Below are positions 42,851 to 52,051 of a stretch of 64,000 nt of DNA, in pieces. Below the pieces are notes generated by a model that saw only the letters and a program-made list of their open reading frames with translations, was not told the origin of the DNA and searched no databases. Source of the stretch: Flavobacteriaceae bacterium CG2_30_34_30 (GTDB lineage Bacteria; Bacteroidota; Bacteroidia; Flavobacteriales; Flavobacteriaceae); the NCBI GenBank assembly GCA_001873105.1, contig MNYN01000060.1, positions 81,404 through 145,403 on the forward strand, written 5' to 3'. Each line of letters starts with the position of its first letter. Within the stretch, counting starts at the first letter, position 1. The position numbers were made by a program, and so were the translations under genes.

Positions 42851-42911
42851 TAAAAGCAAAGGGTATCTTATTTTTATATATTATTTTGTTAGAAAACGGT
42901 TGGACTAGGTA

Positions 42912-43070
42912 TCTAATTCATCTGAAAAAATAAATACTACTTATCAAAGTTTTTCTTTCTGTTTAAAAATGCTTTTTTGAGTTGCATAGCATCGCTACGG
43001 AAGGAGAAAATGACAAAAGGCTGGTGCAAAAGGGTAATTTTTTAGCCAATTATAAAAGTTTAAATGAGTT
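42912..43070. repeat. Small dispersed element with terminal inverted repeats, copy 2 (degenerate)
   Basis: Its right-hand two thirds are the reverse complement of copy 1 (10905-11065): TTTTTGAGTTGCATAGC and CTACGGAAG-GAGAAAATGACA line up with copy 1. The inverted ends survive only in part (AATTCATCTGAAAAAA at 42915; AGTTTAAATGAGTT at 43057). The rest of the gap 42851-43244 is AT-rich, presumably holding the promoter of the M36 gene; no other structure is seen. Confidence 0.6.
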
Positions 43071-43244
43071 TTATAATACAATCAATTAAAAAGATTTCTT
43101 TGCGAAACTTCACTTTATCGAAAATCAAATAAACGAGTATAAATACTAATTTTAATTTAGTATTATTGACATTTCTTTTTTAGATTTACTTATGTTTTTT
43201 TTAAAGAAATCTTTTTAAACCCTTAATCCAATTAAACTTACGTT

Positions 43245-46200
43245 ATGAAAAAAATTATTTTTAATGGTCTTATGCTTGTTTTTGGAGTTTGTTGCTTCAC
43301 TATGCAAGCGCAATTTTCAAAAAAAATTGTAGAAAATGAATTACTTAAACTTACCAAACTAAACAAGGCTACAGTAAAAGATATTTCTTCTTGGAGTGTA
43401 ACAAGCGAACACACCAGTAGTACTAGTAGGATACATCATGTGTATTTAAGACAAATGGTAAATGGTTTAGAAATTCTAGGAACAGAGTCCAGTGTGCATA
43501 GCTTGCCGGACAATTCCGTTTTTCAATCGCACCTCCAATTTGTGAATAATGCGCAACAAAAGGCTTCAACAACTGCAAGTCCTTCTTTAACAGCAATACA
43601 GGCGGTTCAAAAGGCTGCGTTACATTTAGGATATGTTATAAGTGAGCCTTTAACGGTTCTTCAGAAAAAAAATACACCCAGCCAAGAAACTCGTATAAGT
43701 AATGGAGGAATTTCCATAAGTGATATTCCTGCACGATTGATGTACCATCGTTCTGAAAAAGATAATGTAATATTGGTTTGGGATCTTTCTATAGAATCTA
43801 TCGCAAAAAATGAATGGTATAACGTGCGAGTAAATGCGGTCTCCGGCGAAATTGTTGATAAAATAAATTGGACGAGTTCATGTAATTTATCGCATTCCCA
43901 TGAAGGGGAAAATTCTATTACAACTTCTGGTTTTTCAGAAATGGTAACCCCGGTATCTGAAGAATATGGAGCTATTTTAACTGGTAGTTACCGTGTTATT
44001 GCAATGCCCACCGAAAGTCCATATTTTGGACCAAGAACTCTAGAAACAACAGCAGTAAATACTACAGCTTCTCCTTTTGGATGGCATGATACCGATGGCG
44101 TATTGGGTGCTGAATTTACTGTAACCCGAGGAAACAATGTAAATGCTTATGAAGATGGCAATAATTCAGGTTTTCAACCTGATGGTGGTCCAACATTGGT
44201 TTTTGATTTTCCATTTGACCCTGTTTATTCCGTAGGAAACGAAAGTGAATCGGCTGCCATAACCAATTTATTTTACTGGAATAACTTAATACACGATTTA
44301 ACCTATATGTATGGCTTTGATGAAGCTAGTGGAAATTTTCAAACAAATAATTATGGCAATGGTGGCTTAGGTAACGATTGGGTTAGAGCAGAAGCTCAAG
44401 ATGGAAGTGGAACGTGTAATGCCAATTTTAGCACACCTACAGACGGAAACCTCCCAAGAATGCAAATGTTTATTTGTAATACACAAGATGGCGATTTTGA
44501 TAATCTAGTAATTGTTCATGAATATGGGCATGGAATTAGTAACCGATTGACTGGTGGTGCCGGAAACTCAGGATGTTTGGGTGGACAGGAACAAATGGGC
44601 GAGGGATGGAGCGATTGGTATGGTTTATTAATGACTATGGATGCGTCTGATACAGCTACACAGTCTAGAGGGGTTGGCACTTATCTTTTTGGACAAGGTC
44701 CTGGGGGAGCTGGTATAAGACCTTTTCCTTACAATACCGATATGGCAATTAACCCACAAACCTACGATCACATAAAAACCGCAGCAGTGCCTCATGGCGT
44801 TGGTTCCGTATGGTCTACTATGCTATGGGAAATGACTTGGGGCCTTATTGATGTTTACGGATTTGACTCCGATTTCTATAATGGTACCGGCGGAAATAAT
44901 ATTGCATTGGCCCTTGTAACCGAAGCTTTAAAATTACAACCTTGCAGTCCGGGTTTTGTAGATGGTAGAGACGCCATTTTAGCTGCAGATGTCGCTTTAT
45001 ATGGCGGCGCCAACCAATGCACAATTTGGGATGCTTTTGCAAAAAGAGGTCTTGGCGTAAGTGCTATTCAAGGAAGCTCCTCAAGCCGCTCCGATGGAAC
45101 GGAAGCATTTGACACACCTTCAGGCGTTGCCGCTTTTACTGCACCAGGTGATGTGTGTGAATCGGTTGGAATTCTAACAAATTTAGGTGGAGGTACACCT
45201 GCAGGTGGTTTATATAGCGGCCCCGGCGTAACAGATGACGGAAATGGATCGACATTTACTTTTGACCCTGCAGTTGCAGGAGTTGGAATGCATACTTTAA
45301 CGTATGAGGTATTTGCCAGTGCCTGTGCTACAGCTTCTACTGCAAGCGATATTATAGAAGTATTTGAATCGTTGCAAGTTACATGCCAAGCTGATATTCT
45401 TGTGAATGCAGATACAGATACTTGCGGAGCAGTGGTTACTTTTACGCCACCAATAGGTACCTCTGGATGTGCAGCAGAATATGTAGAAAGTTTTGATGGT
45501 GTTACAGTTCCTTCTTTACCCGCAGGTTGGGCTTTTACGCAAGAAGTTGGTTCTACAATAACTTGGGCAACTGTAAATACAGGTTCTAGTTCTTCGCCAA
45601 ACGCAGTTTTTGCCAATGACCCGAGTGGAGCAAACTTGTCGTCCTTAGTTTCTTCGCCTATAGCTATTGCGAGTACTTCTGCTCAACTTCTCTTTAAAAA
45701 TAATTACCAAACAGAAAGTGGTTTTGATGGAATGGTATTAGAATATACGGTAAATGGTGGAGCTACTTGGAATGATATTTTAAATAGTGGTGGCACTTTT
45801 TCTTCTGGCGGATATAATGGTTCTTTAAGCTCATGTTGCAGTAACCCTTTACCCGGAAGAGCTGCTTGGACAGGAAATTCAGGTGGTTATATAGAGACCG
45901 TTGTAAATTTAAACGCGGCATTAGATGGACAAACCGTTCAATTCCGTTGGAGAATGGGTTCAGATAGTTCTGTTTCCGGTACCGGAGTTTGGATAGATGA
46001 TGTTCGGGTTTTGGGTATTTTTTCACCAGATCCTGTAACTACTCAAATTGCAGGATTGCCATCTGGAAGTGTTTTTCCGGTAGGTACAACTACTAATAGT
46101 TTTGAAATTGAAGATGGTGCAGGTAATATAGCTACCTGTACTTTTGATGTTACCGTAATGGACAACATAAATCCCGTGGCTGTGGGTCAAAATATCACGG

Positions 46201-46931
46201 TTTCTCTAGATGCCAATGGATTGGTAACTATAACTCCTTTAGAAGTAGATAACGGCTCTTCAGATAATTGTGGAATTGAATCTATGACATTAGACATTAC
46301 AAATTTTACATGTGCTGATTTAGGTCCAAACACTGTAACATTAACAGTATTTGATGCTACGGGAAATAACAATGCAACACAAGTAACGGTAACTGTTGAA
46401 GATAATTTAGCACCTATTTTGACTTGTCCCGAAAATCAAACCGTACAAGTTGCATCCGGAACCACTTATACTGTTCCAGATTATTACGCTTTGGGAAATG
46501 CCACTGCCACTGATAATTGTACAGATCCCCTTACAGATATTGTGCAAAACCCTATTGCAGGCACCGTTTTAAGTGTAGGCACTTATCCTATTGAAATTAC
46601 AGTAACTGATGCTTCAGGAAATCAAGCAATTTGTGACTTTGAATTGGTTGTGGAGGAAATTTTAAGTGTTGAAGACTCTGCTTTCACAAATCAAACTATT
46701 ATACTATTTCCAAATCCAACTTCTGGAGAAGTCAAAATAGTAAACAATAGTAATGTAGAATTAATATCGGCTGTTATTTCCGATGTAAATGGAAGAATTA
46801 TTCGTGTTGTTGATTTGTCTGCAATGGAAAATCAATCAGAAATTTCACTAGATGATATAGCAACCGGCTTGTATTTTGTTCAAATTCATGCTGCAAATGC
46901 AAGTATTGTAAAAAGAATTGTAAAAAAATAG
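43245..46931 (+). CDS. M36 (fungalysin) family metalloprotease with HYR domains and T9SS sorting domain
   Basis: 1228 residues. Signal peptide 1-24; FTP-type propeptide to about 230; M36 catalytic domain about 250-620 with zinc motif HEYGH (about residue 426), GEGWSDWYG and HGVGSVWSTMLWEMTW. An Ig-like domain follows. A HYR domain starts at residue 714 (CQADILVNAD) but is interrupted by a jelly-roll-like segment (about 745-925, ESFDGVTVPSLPAGWAF) before it resumes (QIAGLPSGSVFPVGTT). Two more HYR-like repeats and a type A T9SS domain (FPNPTSGEVKI, ending RIVKK) complete it. A secreted endopeptidase for extracellular protein digestion. Confidence 0.93.
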   Translation: MKKIIFNGLMLVFGVCCFTMQAQFSKKIVENELLKLTKLNKATVKDISSWSVTSEHTSSTSRIHHVYLRQMVNGLEILGTESSVHSLPDNSVFQSHLQFVNNAQQKASTTASPSLTAIQAVQKAALHLGYVISEPLTVLQKKNTPSQETRISNGGISISDIPARLMYHRSEKDNVILVWDLSIESIAKNEWYNVRVNAVSGEIVDKINWTSSCNLSHSHEGENSITTSGFSEMVTPVSEEYGAILTGSYRVIAMPTESPYFGPRTLETTAVNTTASPFGWHDTDGVLGAEFTVTRGNNVNAYEDGNNSGFQPDGGPTLVFDFPFDPVYSVGNESESAAITNLFYWNNLIHDLTYMYGFDEASGNFQTNNYGNGGLGNDWVRAEAQDGSGTCNANFSTPTDGNLPRMQMFICNTQDGDFDNLVIVHEYGHGISNRLTGGAGNSGCLGGQEQMGEGWSDWYGLLMTMDASDTATQSRGVGTYLFGQGPGGAGIRPFPYNTDMAINPQTYDHIKTAAVPHGVGSVWSTMLWEMTWGLIDVYGFDSDFYNGTGGNNIALALVTEALKLQPCSPGFVDGRDAILAADVALYGGANQCTIWDAFAKRGLGVSAIQGSSSSRSDGTEAFDTPSGVAAFTAPGDVCESVGILTNLGGGTPAGGLYSGPGVTDDGNGSTFTFDPAVAGVGMHTLTYEVFASACATASTASDIIEVFESLQVTCQADILVNADTDTCGAVVTFTPPIGTSGCAAEYVESFDGVTVPSLPAGWAFTQEVGSTITWATVNTGSSSSPNAVFANDPSGANLSSLVSSPIAIASTSAQLLFKNNYQTESGFDGMVLEYTVNGGATWNDILNSGGTFSSGGYNGSLSSCCSNPLPGRAAWTGNSGGYIETVVNLNAALDGQTVQFRWRMGSDSSVSGTGVWIDDVRVLGIFSPDPVTTQIAGLPSGSVFPVGTTTNSFEIEDGAGNIATCTFDVTVMDNINPVAVGQNITVSLDANGLVTITPLEVDNGSSDNCGIESMTLDITNFTCADLGPNTVTLTVFDATGNNNATQVTVTVEDNLAPILTCPENQTVQVASGTTYTVPDYYALGNATATDNCTDPLTDIVQNPIAGTVLSVGTYPIEITVTDASGNQAICDFELVVEEILSVEDSAFTNQTIILFPNPTSGEVKIVNNSNVELISAVISDVNGRIIRVVDLSAMENQSEISLDDIATGLYFVQIHAANASIVKRIVKK

Positions 46932-46973
46932 ATATTGGTTTGTTGTTAAAACCATAAAATTTAGAAAATAAAA

Positions 46974-47005
46974 AAAGCGGGACTAAAAAATCCCGCTTTC
47001 TTTTT
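46974..47005 (+). terminator. Bidirectional terminator between M36 and TonB receptor genes
   Basis: AAAGCGGGA (46974-46982) pairs with TCCCGCTTT (46991-46999) over an 8-nt loop. A-tract on the left and T-tract on the right serve both converging transcripts (M36 on plus, receptor on minus). Confidence 0.92.
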
Positions 47006-47017
47006 GCATATATTTTA

Positions 47018-49687
47018 TTAAAAATTAAGATTCAATTTGGCATAATAATAAGCACCACCAAACCCCATTTGTACAGAGTCCCAATATCCACCTCCTTCAC
47101 TCCAATCATCTTGTTGGTCCGGGTAAATATTAAAGAGATTATTGCTACCAATATTAAGTTTCATGTTTTCATTTAGTTTAAAACCTAAGTTAAGGTCTGT
47201 AACATATTTTTCACTGTAGATATCAGAAGCAGCTGCAACTTGGTTTGCAAAGCTACCATAATCAGCTACGTCTTCAAACATTTGAAAATCCAATAAAGTT
47301 ACTTCACTAAATCTAGTTAGTCCTAAAGCTGCATCAAACCATTTAATATCATATTTTAGATTTAAGGTTAATTTGCTGTCTGGTGCAGAAGCCAATAAAA
47401 AGGCTTTATCGCGTTCACCAAAAAAAGTTTGTTCATCTAAACTTCCGTTTTTAACATCGGTAATCGTCATATTATTTATGTTTCCTATAAAACTGGAAGT
47501 AAGAGTGCCATTTCCAATCTTGGCTCTATGGGAAAGTACGATATCCAAACCGGTAGTTTCGGTATTGGCGCCATTTGCAAAAAATTGTGCAGCTTCCACA
47601 TTAGGTATTTGTGGGGCATCAAAGTTTCCTGTTAAAACAATACGGTTTGTAACATCGATAAAATATCCATCTACAGTTGCGGTAAAGCTTCCAAAATTAG
47701 CGGTGAAACCTAAAGAGGCATTAAAAGCTGTTTCTTCTTTTAGTGGCCCTATGCCAAAGGAAGCGGTTACCGGACTGTTGTTTGGGGAAAGTTGGGTTTC
47801 TAAACCTTGTCCACCCACAAAATTTGTAAATCGTAAGTTGTAATATAACTGTGCTAAGGATGGTGCTCTAAAGCCTGAACTTACGGATCCCCTAACATTA
47901 ATGTTTTCTGTGGCTTTGTAACGAGCGGCAAATTTACCGTTTATGGTACTACCAAAATCGCTGTAATCTTCAAATCTTCCTGCAACAGCAATTAAAAGTT
48001 TATCGGTTACTTCTAGTTCACCATCTACATACAACGAAATATTAGAACGGTTTCTGTCCACTTCATTAGCGGGACTATATCCAGGAAACCCTTGAGAACC
48101 ACCTGGACGCAACTCTCCTGTTATAGAATCTGTGGGTTGCGTTTGTGTGGTAGGATCAACAATTAAAATTCCATTGGTGTCATAGGTGCCATAAGAACCT
48201 TCTTCACCTGCAAAGATGATGAAGTTTTCTGTCCGGTACTCTGCACCTATTGCAAGGTTAAATCCTTCTAAAATGGAATCATAATATTTTGAAAAATCTA
48301 CATTGGTTGTGTTTTGACTTAAACTGTGTCCACCTGCGTCAAAATCGGTTGGAGATACTTCTTCTAAGGAGGCGTTTAGCGTTCCTTTAATGAAATAATG
48401 AAAGTTATTGATTCCATAGGAGTTACTGATGTCTATTTTCCAACCGGATTCATTTTTAGTTCTAAAACCTGCAGTAACCGAATTATCGGTGATTATAGAG
48501 GTAATTCTAGGGGTAAATCCATTTGGATATATGCTAATTACATTTCTTTCAGTAGGATTATTTCTGGTGAATGCAAATGCATCGGTATCTCTGTAATTTC
48601 GACCTCCAAAGGCATAAAAATCAGCCTTATCAGAAATTGGCATTGAAAGATTTCCGAAGAAATTAAAACCATCAATAGCGGCTTCTCCCATTCCTCTTCT
48701 AAAATCAAATCCGGGACGAAGGGTTTTGTTTTTACTAATGTATTCGGTAGTGAAATTAGCAAAACCATTTTCTCCTATACCCACACCATAATTAGCAGTT
48801 ACTTTTACAGAGCCACCATCAAAATCTTTGTCTTTGCCTATGGCATTACCATCTCTATTGGTATCCAGCCTATTGCCATCAGTATTAGGAGTTCCAGCAG
48901 GAAAATCGCCATCGGCATCGGTATTGAAAAAGCCGTAGTTTATGTTTGCAGAAAAAACATCTATTTTGTCATTCAAAACTAAATTGATAACTCCGGCAAT
49001 AGCGTCAGAGCCGTATTGTGCAGAGGCTCCGTCTCTTAGGATTTCAATTCTTTTTAATGCCGCTGCCGGAATGGCATTTAAGTCGGTACCAGTATTTCCT
49101 CTACCTCTTGTTCCAAATATATTAACAAGCGATGATTGATGTCTTCTTTTTCCGTTTACTAATACTAAGGTTTGGTCAGGCCCTAATCCTCGTAATGTGG
49201 CGGGGTCGATATGATCGGCACCATCAGATCCGGATTGTTTGTTTGCATTAAAGGATGGGGCGGCATATTGCAACAATTCATTTAATTCAATGCGCCCTGT
49301 TTGGGTGGATACTTCTCTAACATCAATAACATCTATAGCAACGGGCGTGTCAATAGCGGTTCTTTTCGGACTTCTGGTTCCAACCAGTTGAATTTCGCCT
49401 AGCTGCATACCATCTTGAAGCGTTACCGAAAGATTGGTTCTGCCATCTACCTTTTCTTCCAAAGTTTCAAAACCTACATAGCTGAATACTAAAGTAGCAT
49501 TTTCATTTACTTGAATGGTGTAATTTCCACTAAAATCGGTTATTGTACCATTTGAGGTTCCTTTTTCAATGACATTTACACCAGATAGTGCTGTTCCAGA
49601 AATATCAGTGATTGTTCCACTAACTACTTGTGCAAACAAGAAGCCAGGAAGGATTATACAAATTAAAAAAAGTAATGTTTTTTTCAT
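47018..49687 (-). CDS. TonB-dependent outer-membrane receptor
   Basis: 889 residues. Signal peptide (ends LFAQ), CarboxypepD_reg-like domain (about 22-95, SGTITDISGTALSGVNVIEK), plug (about 115-230, LNELLQYAAPSFNANKQSG, then RGLGPDQTLVLVNGKRRHQS and YGSDAIAGVINL), and a long beta-barrel ending in KLNLNF with the terminal aromatic expected for outer-membrane assembly. Imports an unknown ligand. No SusD-type partner or inner-membrane transporter is adjacent. Convergent with the M36 protease gene; they share a terminator. Confidence 0.94.
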   Translation of the reverse strand: MKKTLLFLICIILPGFLFAQVVSGTITDISGTALSGVNVIEKGTSNGTITDFSGNYTIQVNENATLVFSYVGFETLEEKVDGRTNLSVTLQDGMQLGEIQLVGTRSPKRTAIDTPVAIDVIDVREVSTQTGRIELNELLQYAAPSFNANKQSGSDGADHIDPATLRGLGPDQTLVLVNGKRRHQSSLVNIFGTRGRGNTGTDLNAIPAAALKRIEILRDGASAQYGSDAIAGVINLVLNDKIDVFSANINYGFFNTDADGDFPAGTPNTDGNRLDTNRDGNAIGKDKDFDGGSVKVTANYGVGIGENGFANFTTEYISKNKTLRPGFDFRRGMGEAAIDGFNFFGNLSMPISDKADFYAFGGRNYRDTDAFAFTRNNPTERNVISIYPNGFTPRITSIITDNSVTAGFRTKNESGWKIDISNSYGINNFHYFIKGTLNASLEEVSPTDFDAGGHSLSQNTTNVDFSKYYDSILEGFNLAIGAEYRTENFIIFAGEEGSYGTYDTNGILIVDPTTQTQPTDSITGELRPGGSQGFPGYSPANEVDRNRSNISLYVDGELEVTDKLLIAVAGRFEDYSDFGSTINGKFAARYKATENINVRGSVSSGFRAPSLAQLYYNLRFTNFVGGQGLETQLSPNNSPVTASFGIGPLKEETAFNASLGFTANFGSFTATVDGYFIDVTNRIVLTGNFDAPQIPNVEAAQFFANGANTETTGLDIVLSHRAKIGNGTLTSSFIGNINNMTITDVKNGSLDEQTFFGERDKAFLLASAPDSKLTLNLKYDIKWFDAALGLTRFSEVTLLDFQMFEDVADYGSFANQVAAASDIYSEKYVTDLNLGFKLNENMKLNIGSNNLFNIYPDQQDDWSEGGGYWDSVQMGFGGAYYYAKLNLNF

Positions 49688-49869
49688 AAGATTTTAATTA
49701 AGGAGTTAATTATTTAGTTGAAATAAAAGTAATGAAAAATTGTTAAAATATTTAAGATTTTAATAAGGATTATTTAACAAAATATTAATAATCAATTCTT
49801 TTGAGTCAAAAACTCTAATCAATTAAAAAAACGAAATTTATTATTCCTTAAAAATTAGGTATAAAAGTT

Positions 49870-49877
49870 TAAATTTG
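49870..49877 (+). promoter_or_regulatory. Candidate -7 box of menB promoter
   Basis: TAAATTTG matches the Bacteroidota TAnnTTTG box exactly and lies 47 bases before the menB ATG. A clear TTTG -33 box is not seen, so this is a moderate call. Confidence 0.4.
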
Positions 49878-49923
49878 CAGATAGTCCATAGTAAAATTTT
49901 ATTATTATTTTAATTTGCTCTCT

Positions 49924-50763
49924 ATGAAAAAGGCACAATGGAAAACAGCTAAAAATTATCAAGATATTACTTATAAAAAAAGCAATGGTGTTGCAAGAAT
50001 AGCCTTTAACCGCCCAGGTGTTCGCAATGCGTTTCGCCCTAAAACCACTAGTGAATTGCTTGATGCTTTTCACGATGCTCAGGAAGATGTTTCTATTGGT
50101 GTTGTTTTGCTTTCTGCAGAAGGTCCTTCTGCTAAAGATGGTGTGTACAGTTTTTGTAGTGGAGGCGATCAAAAAGCACGTGGTGATCAAGGCTATGTTG
50201 GTGAAGATGGCTACCATAGATTGAATATTTTAGAGGTACAACGATTAATTCGCTTTATGCCAAAAGCGGTTATAGCCGTAGTTCCAGGATGGGCAGTAGG
50301 AGGTGGACATAGTCTTCATGTAGTTTGCGATTTAACTTTAGCAAGTAAAGAACATGCTATCTTTAAACAAACCGATGCAGATGTTACAAGTTTTGATGGT
50401 GGCTATGGCTCGGCATATCTTGCCAAAATGGTAGGGCAGAAAAAAGCAAGAGAAATATTTTTCTTAGGAAGAAATTATAATGCACAGGAAGCTTTTGATA
50501 TGGGAATGGTTAATGCTGTAATTCCGCATGCAGTACTTGAAGATACGGCTTATGAATGGGCACAGGAAATTCTCCAAAAATCACCAATTTCTATAAAAAT
50601 GCTTAAGTTTGCCATGAATCTTACCGATGACGGTATGGTAGGTCAGCAGGTTTTTGCCGGTGAAGCTACACGTCTAGCCTATATGACTGAGGAAGCAAAA
50701 GAGGGTCGAAATGCTTTTTTAGAAAAAAGAAAACCAAATTTTGATAAAAAGTGGCTGCCTTAG
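49924..50763 (+). CDS. menB: 1,4-dihydroxy-2-naphthoyl-CoA synthase MenB
   Basis: 279 residues from ATG 49924. Crotonase fold: FCSGGDQKARG and VPGWAVGGGHSLHVVCDLTL form the oxyanion hole, and QTDADVTSFDGGYGSAYLAK the active-site strand. The Asp in QTDADV marks the bicarbonate-independent type II MenB (as in mycobacteria), where E. coli has Gly with bound bicarbonate. Closes o-succinylbenzoyl-CoA to 1,4-dihydroxy-2-naphthoyl-CoA in menaquinone synthesis. No other men gene is in the window. Confidence 0.96.
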   Translation: MKKAQWKTAKNYQDITYKKSNGVARIAFNRPGVRNAFRPKTTSELLDAFHDAQEDVSIGVVLLSAEGPSAKDGVYSFCSGGDQKARGDQGYVGEDGYHRLNILEVQRLIRFMPKAVIAVVPGWAVGGGHSLHVVCDLTLASKEHAIFKQTDADVTSFDGGYGSAYLAKMVGQKKAREIFFLGRNYNAQEAFDMGMVNAVIPHAVLEDTAYEWAQEILQKSPISIKMLKFAMNLTDDGMVGQQVFAGEATRLAYMTEEAKEGRNAFLEKRKPNFDKKWLP

Positions 50764-50797
50764 TTTTTTGCAATGATTTTAATGTGTGCTAAAAAAA

Positions 50798-51805
50798 TTA
50801 ACCTACTTTTGAGAGTATTTCTTCAGAAAAGGATTCTTTTTCCTCATTTATAATTTTTGCAGAATTGATTTCAGAATTTTTGTTTATAGTATCCTCTTTC
50901 AACTGTTTTCTGACTTGTTTTATGGTTAATGTACTTCCATCATGACTCCAGCCCGGCGCAGCAAAAGCATACTTGAATTTATGCACCCAATTTGAGGACT
51001 TTTTCATGTCCTGCCAGATGTTTTTATATTCGTGGGTTAAAATTTTCCAAATATTATAGGAGTTAGGAGGTGTCGTTACACCATATTCAATAGTAACTTG
51101 TTCATCAAGCTCTTTCCAAGTTCCAAAAATTCTGTCAAAAATATTCAGAATACCACCGTGGTTTTTGTCCATATACTCCAGATTTTTAGCATGGTGCACT
51201 TGATGCATTGTGTGGGTGTTGATAAATTTTTCTAAAACCCCCATTTTATGAATATACTTCGTGTGTAACTGAAACTGCCATAGCGCTTCTATTCCCAAAC
51301 ATACTACAAGCATTTCAGGCGGAAAACCTATCATTACAATCCAAACATAAAAAAAAGGTTTGTATAAAATGGTGAACCATCCATTTCGAACAGCTGTTCC
51401 TAAATTAAAATTATCAGAAGAATGATGTACAATATGTGCAGCCCATAAAAAACGAACCATATGGTTTTGGCGATGAAACCAATAGTAGGTAAAATCGTCT
51501 AAAAGCATGCATAATAACCAAATATACCATACATATCCGAAAGAATTCCATCCAAAAATATTAGAACGGACTCCGTCAACAATAGGATTAAAGATTTCAT
51601 ATATAAAAGTAAAAATAAAGATGGCAGAAACCGTTTTAACTAGAGCTGCAATTACAGCCGAGCCAACCCCAAGAGACAAACTGGAGAGAAGGTCTTTCCA
51701 TTGATAAAGGTCTTTGTTGTTAGTGTGTTTGCTATAGGTTAGTTCTAATAAGATAAGTCCTAAAAAACAAGGAACCCCATATACTAATGGGTTAGTGAAA
51801 TCCAT
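50798..51805 (-). CDS. Sterol desaturase / fatty acid hydroxylase family membrane protein
   Basis: 335 residues with four to five membrane helices and a second, distinct set of di-iron histidine motifs: HRQNHMVRFLW, HIVHHSSDN, HTMHQVHHAKN and nearby. Longer than the paralogue at 3938 by its C-terminal hydrophilic tail (rich in Glu, Asn and Ser). Some members hydroxylate carotenoids or alkyl chains; the substrate here is unknown. Convergent with menB with a 34-base gap and no clear terminator between them. Confidence 0.9.
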   Translation of the reverse strand: MDFTNPLVYGVPCFLGLILLELTYSKHTNNKDLYQWKDLLSSLSLGVGSAVIAALVKTVSAIFIFTFIYEIFNPIVDGVRSNIFGWNSFGYVWYIWLLCMLLDDFTYYWFHRQNHMVRFLWAAHIVHHSSDNFNLGTAVRNGWFTILYKPFFYVWIVMIGFPPEMLVVCLGIEALWQFQLHTKYIHKMGVLEKFINTHTMHQVHHAKNLEYMDKNHGGILNIFDRIFGTWKELDEQVTIEYGVTTPPNSYNIWKILTHEYKNIWQDMKKSSNWVHKFKYAFAAPGWSHDGSTLTIKQVRKQLKEDTINKNSEINSAKIINEEKESFSEEILSKVG

Positions 51806-52051
51806 TTTATTCTACTGATTAGTGAAAAATTGAAGAACTTTTTATAAAAAAAATTCAATGGTGAAGGTAGTGTTATTAAAAACAACGGTGGCTTTTAAAG
51901 AAACATTACCATAAAATTAACGCATTAAAGGTTGTTTCTAAATTATTTAACTACGTTTTTAAAAGTTGTTAGGCAAAAATGTGAATAAAAAGTTAAGGAC
52001 GTCCTAATTATTTATTTTAGAAAGCCCTTATAAGATGAAAATTTAATTTTT

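Noticed and set aside
45068..45616. Open frame of 182 codons on the minus strand
   Set aside because: Lies inside the M36 protease gene, with no signal or family resemblance; shadow of biased codons in the real frame.
47373..47843. Open frame of 156 codons on the plus strand
   Set aside because: Antisense to the TonB receptor; no protein-like pattern.
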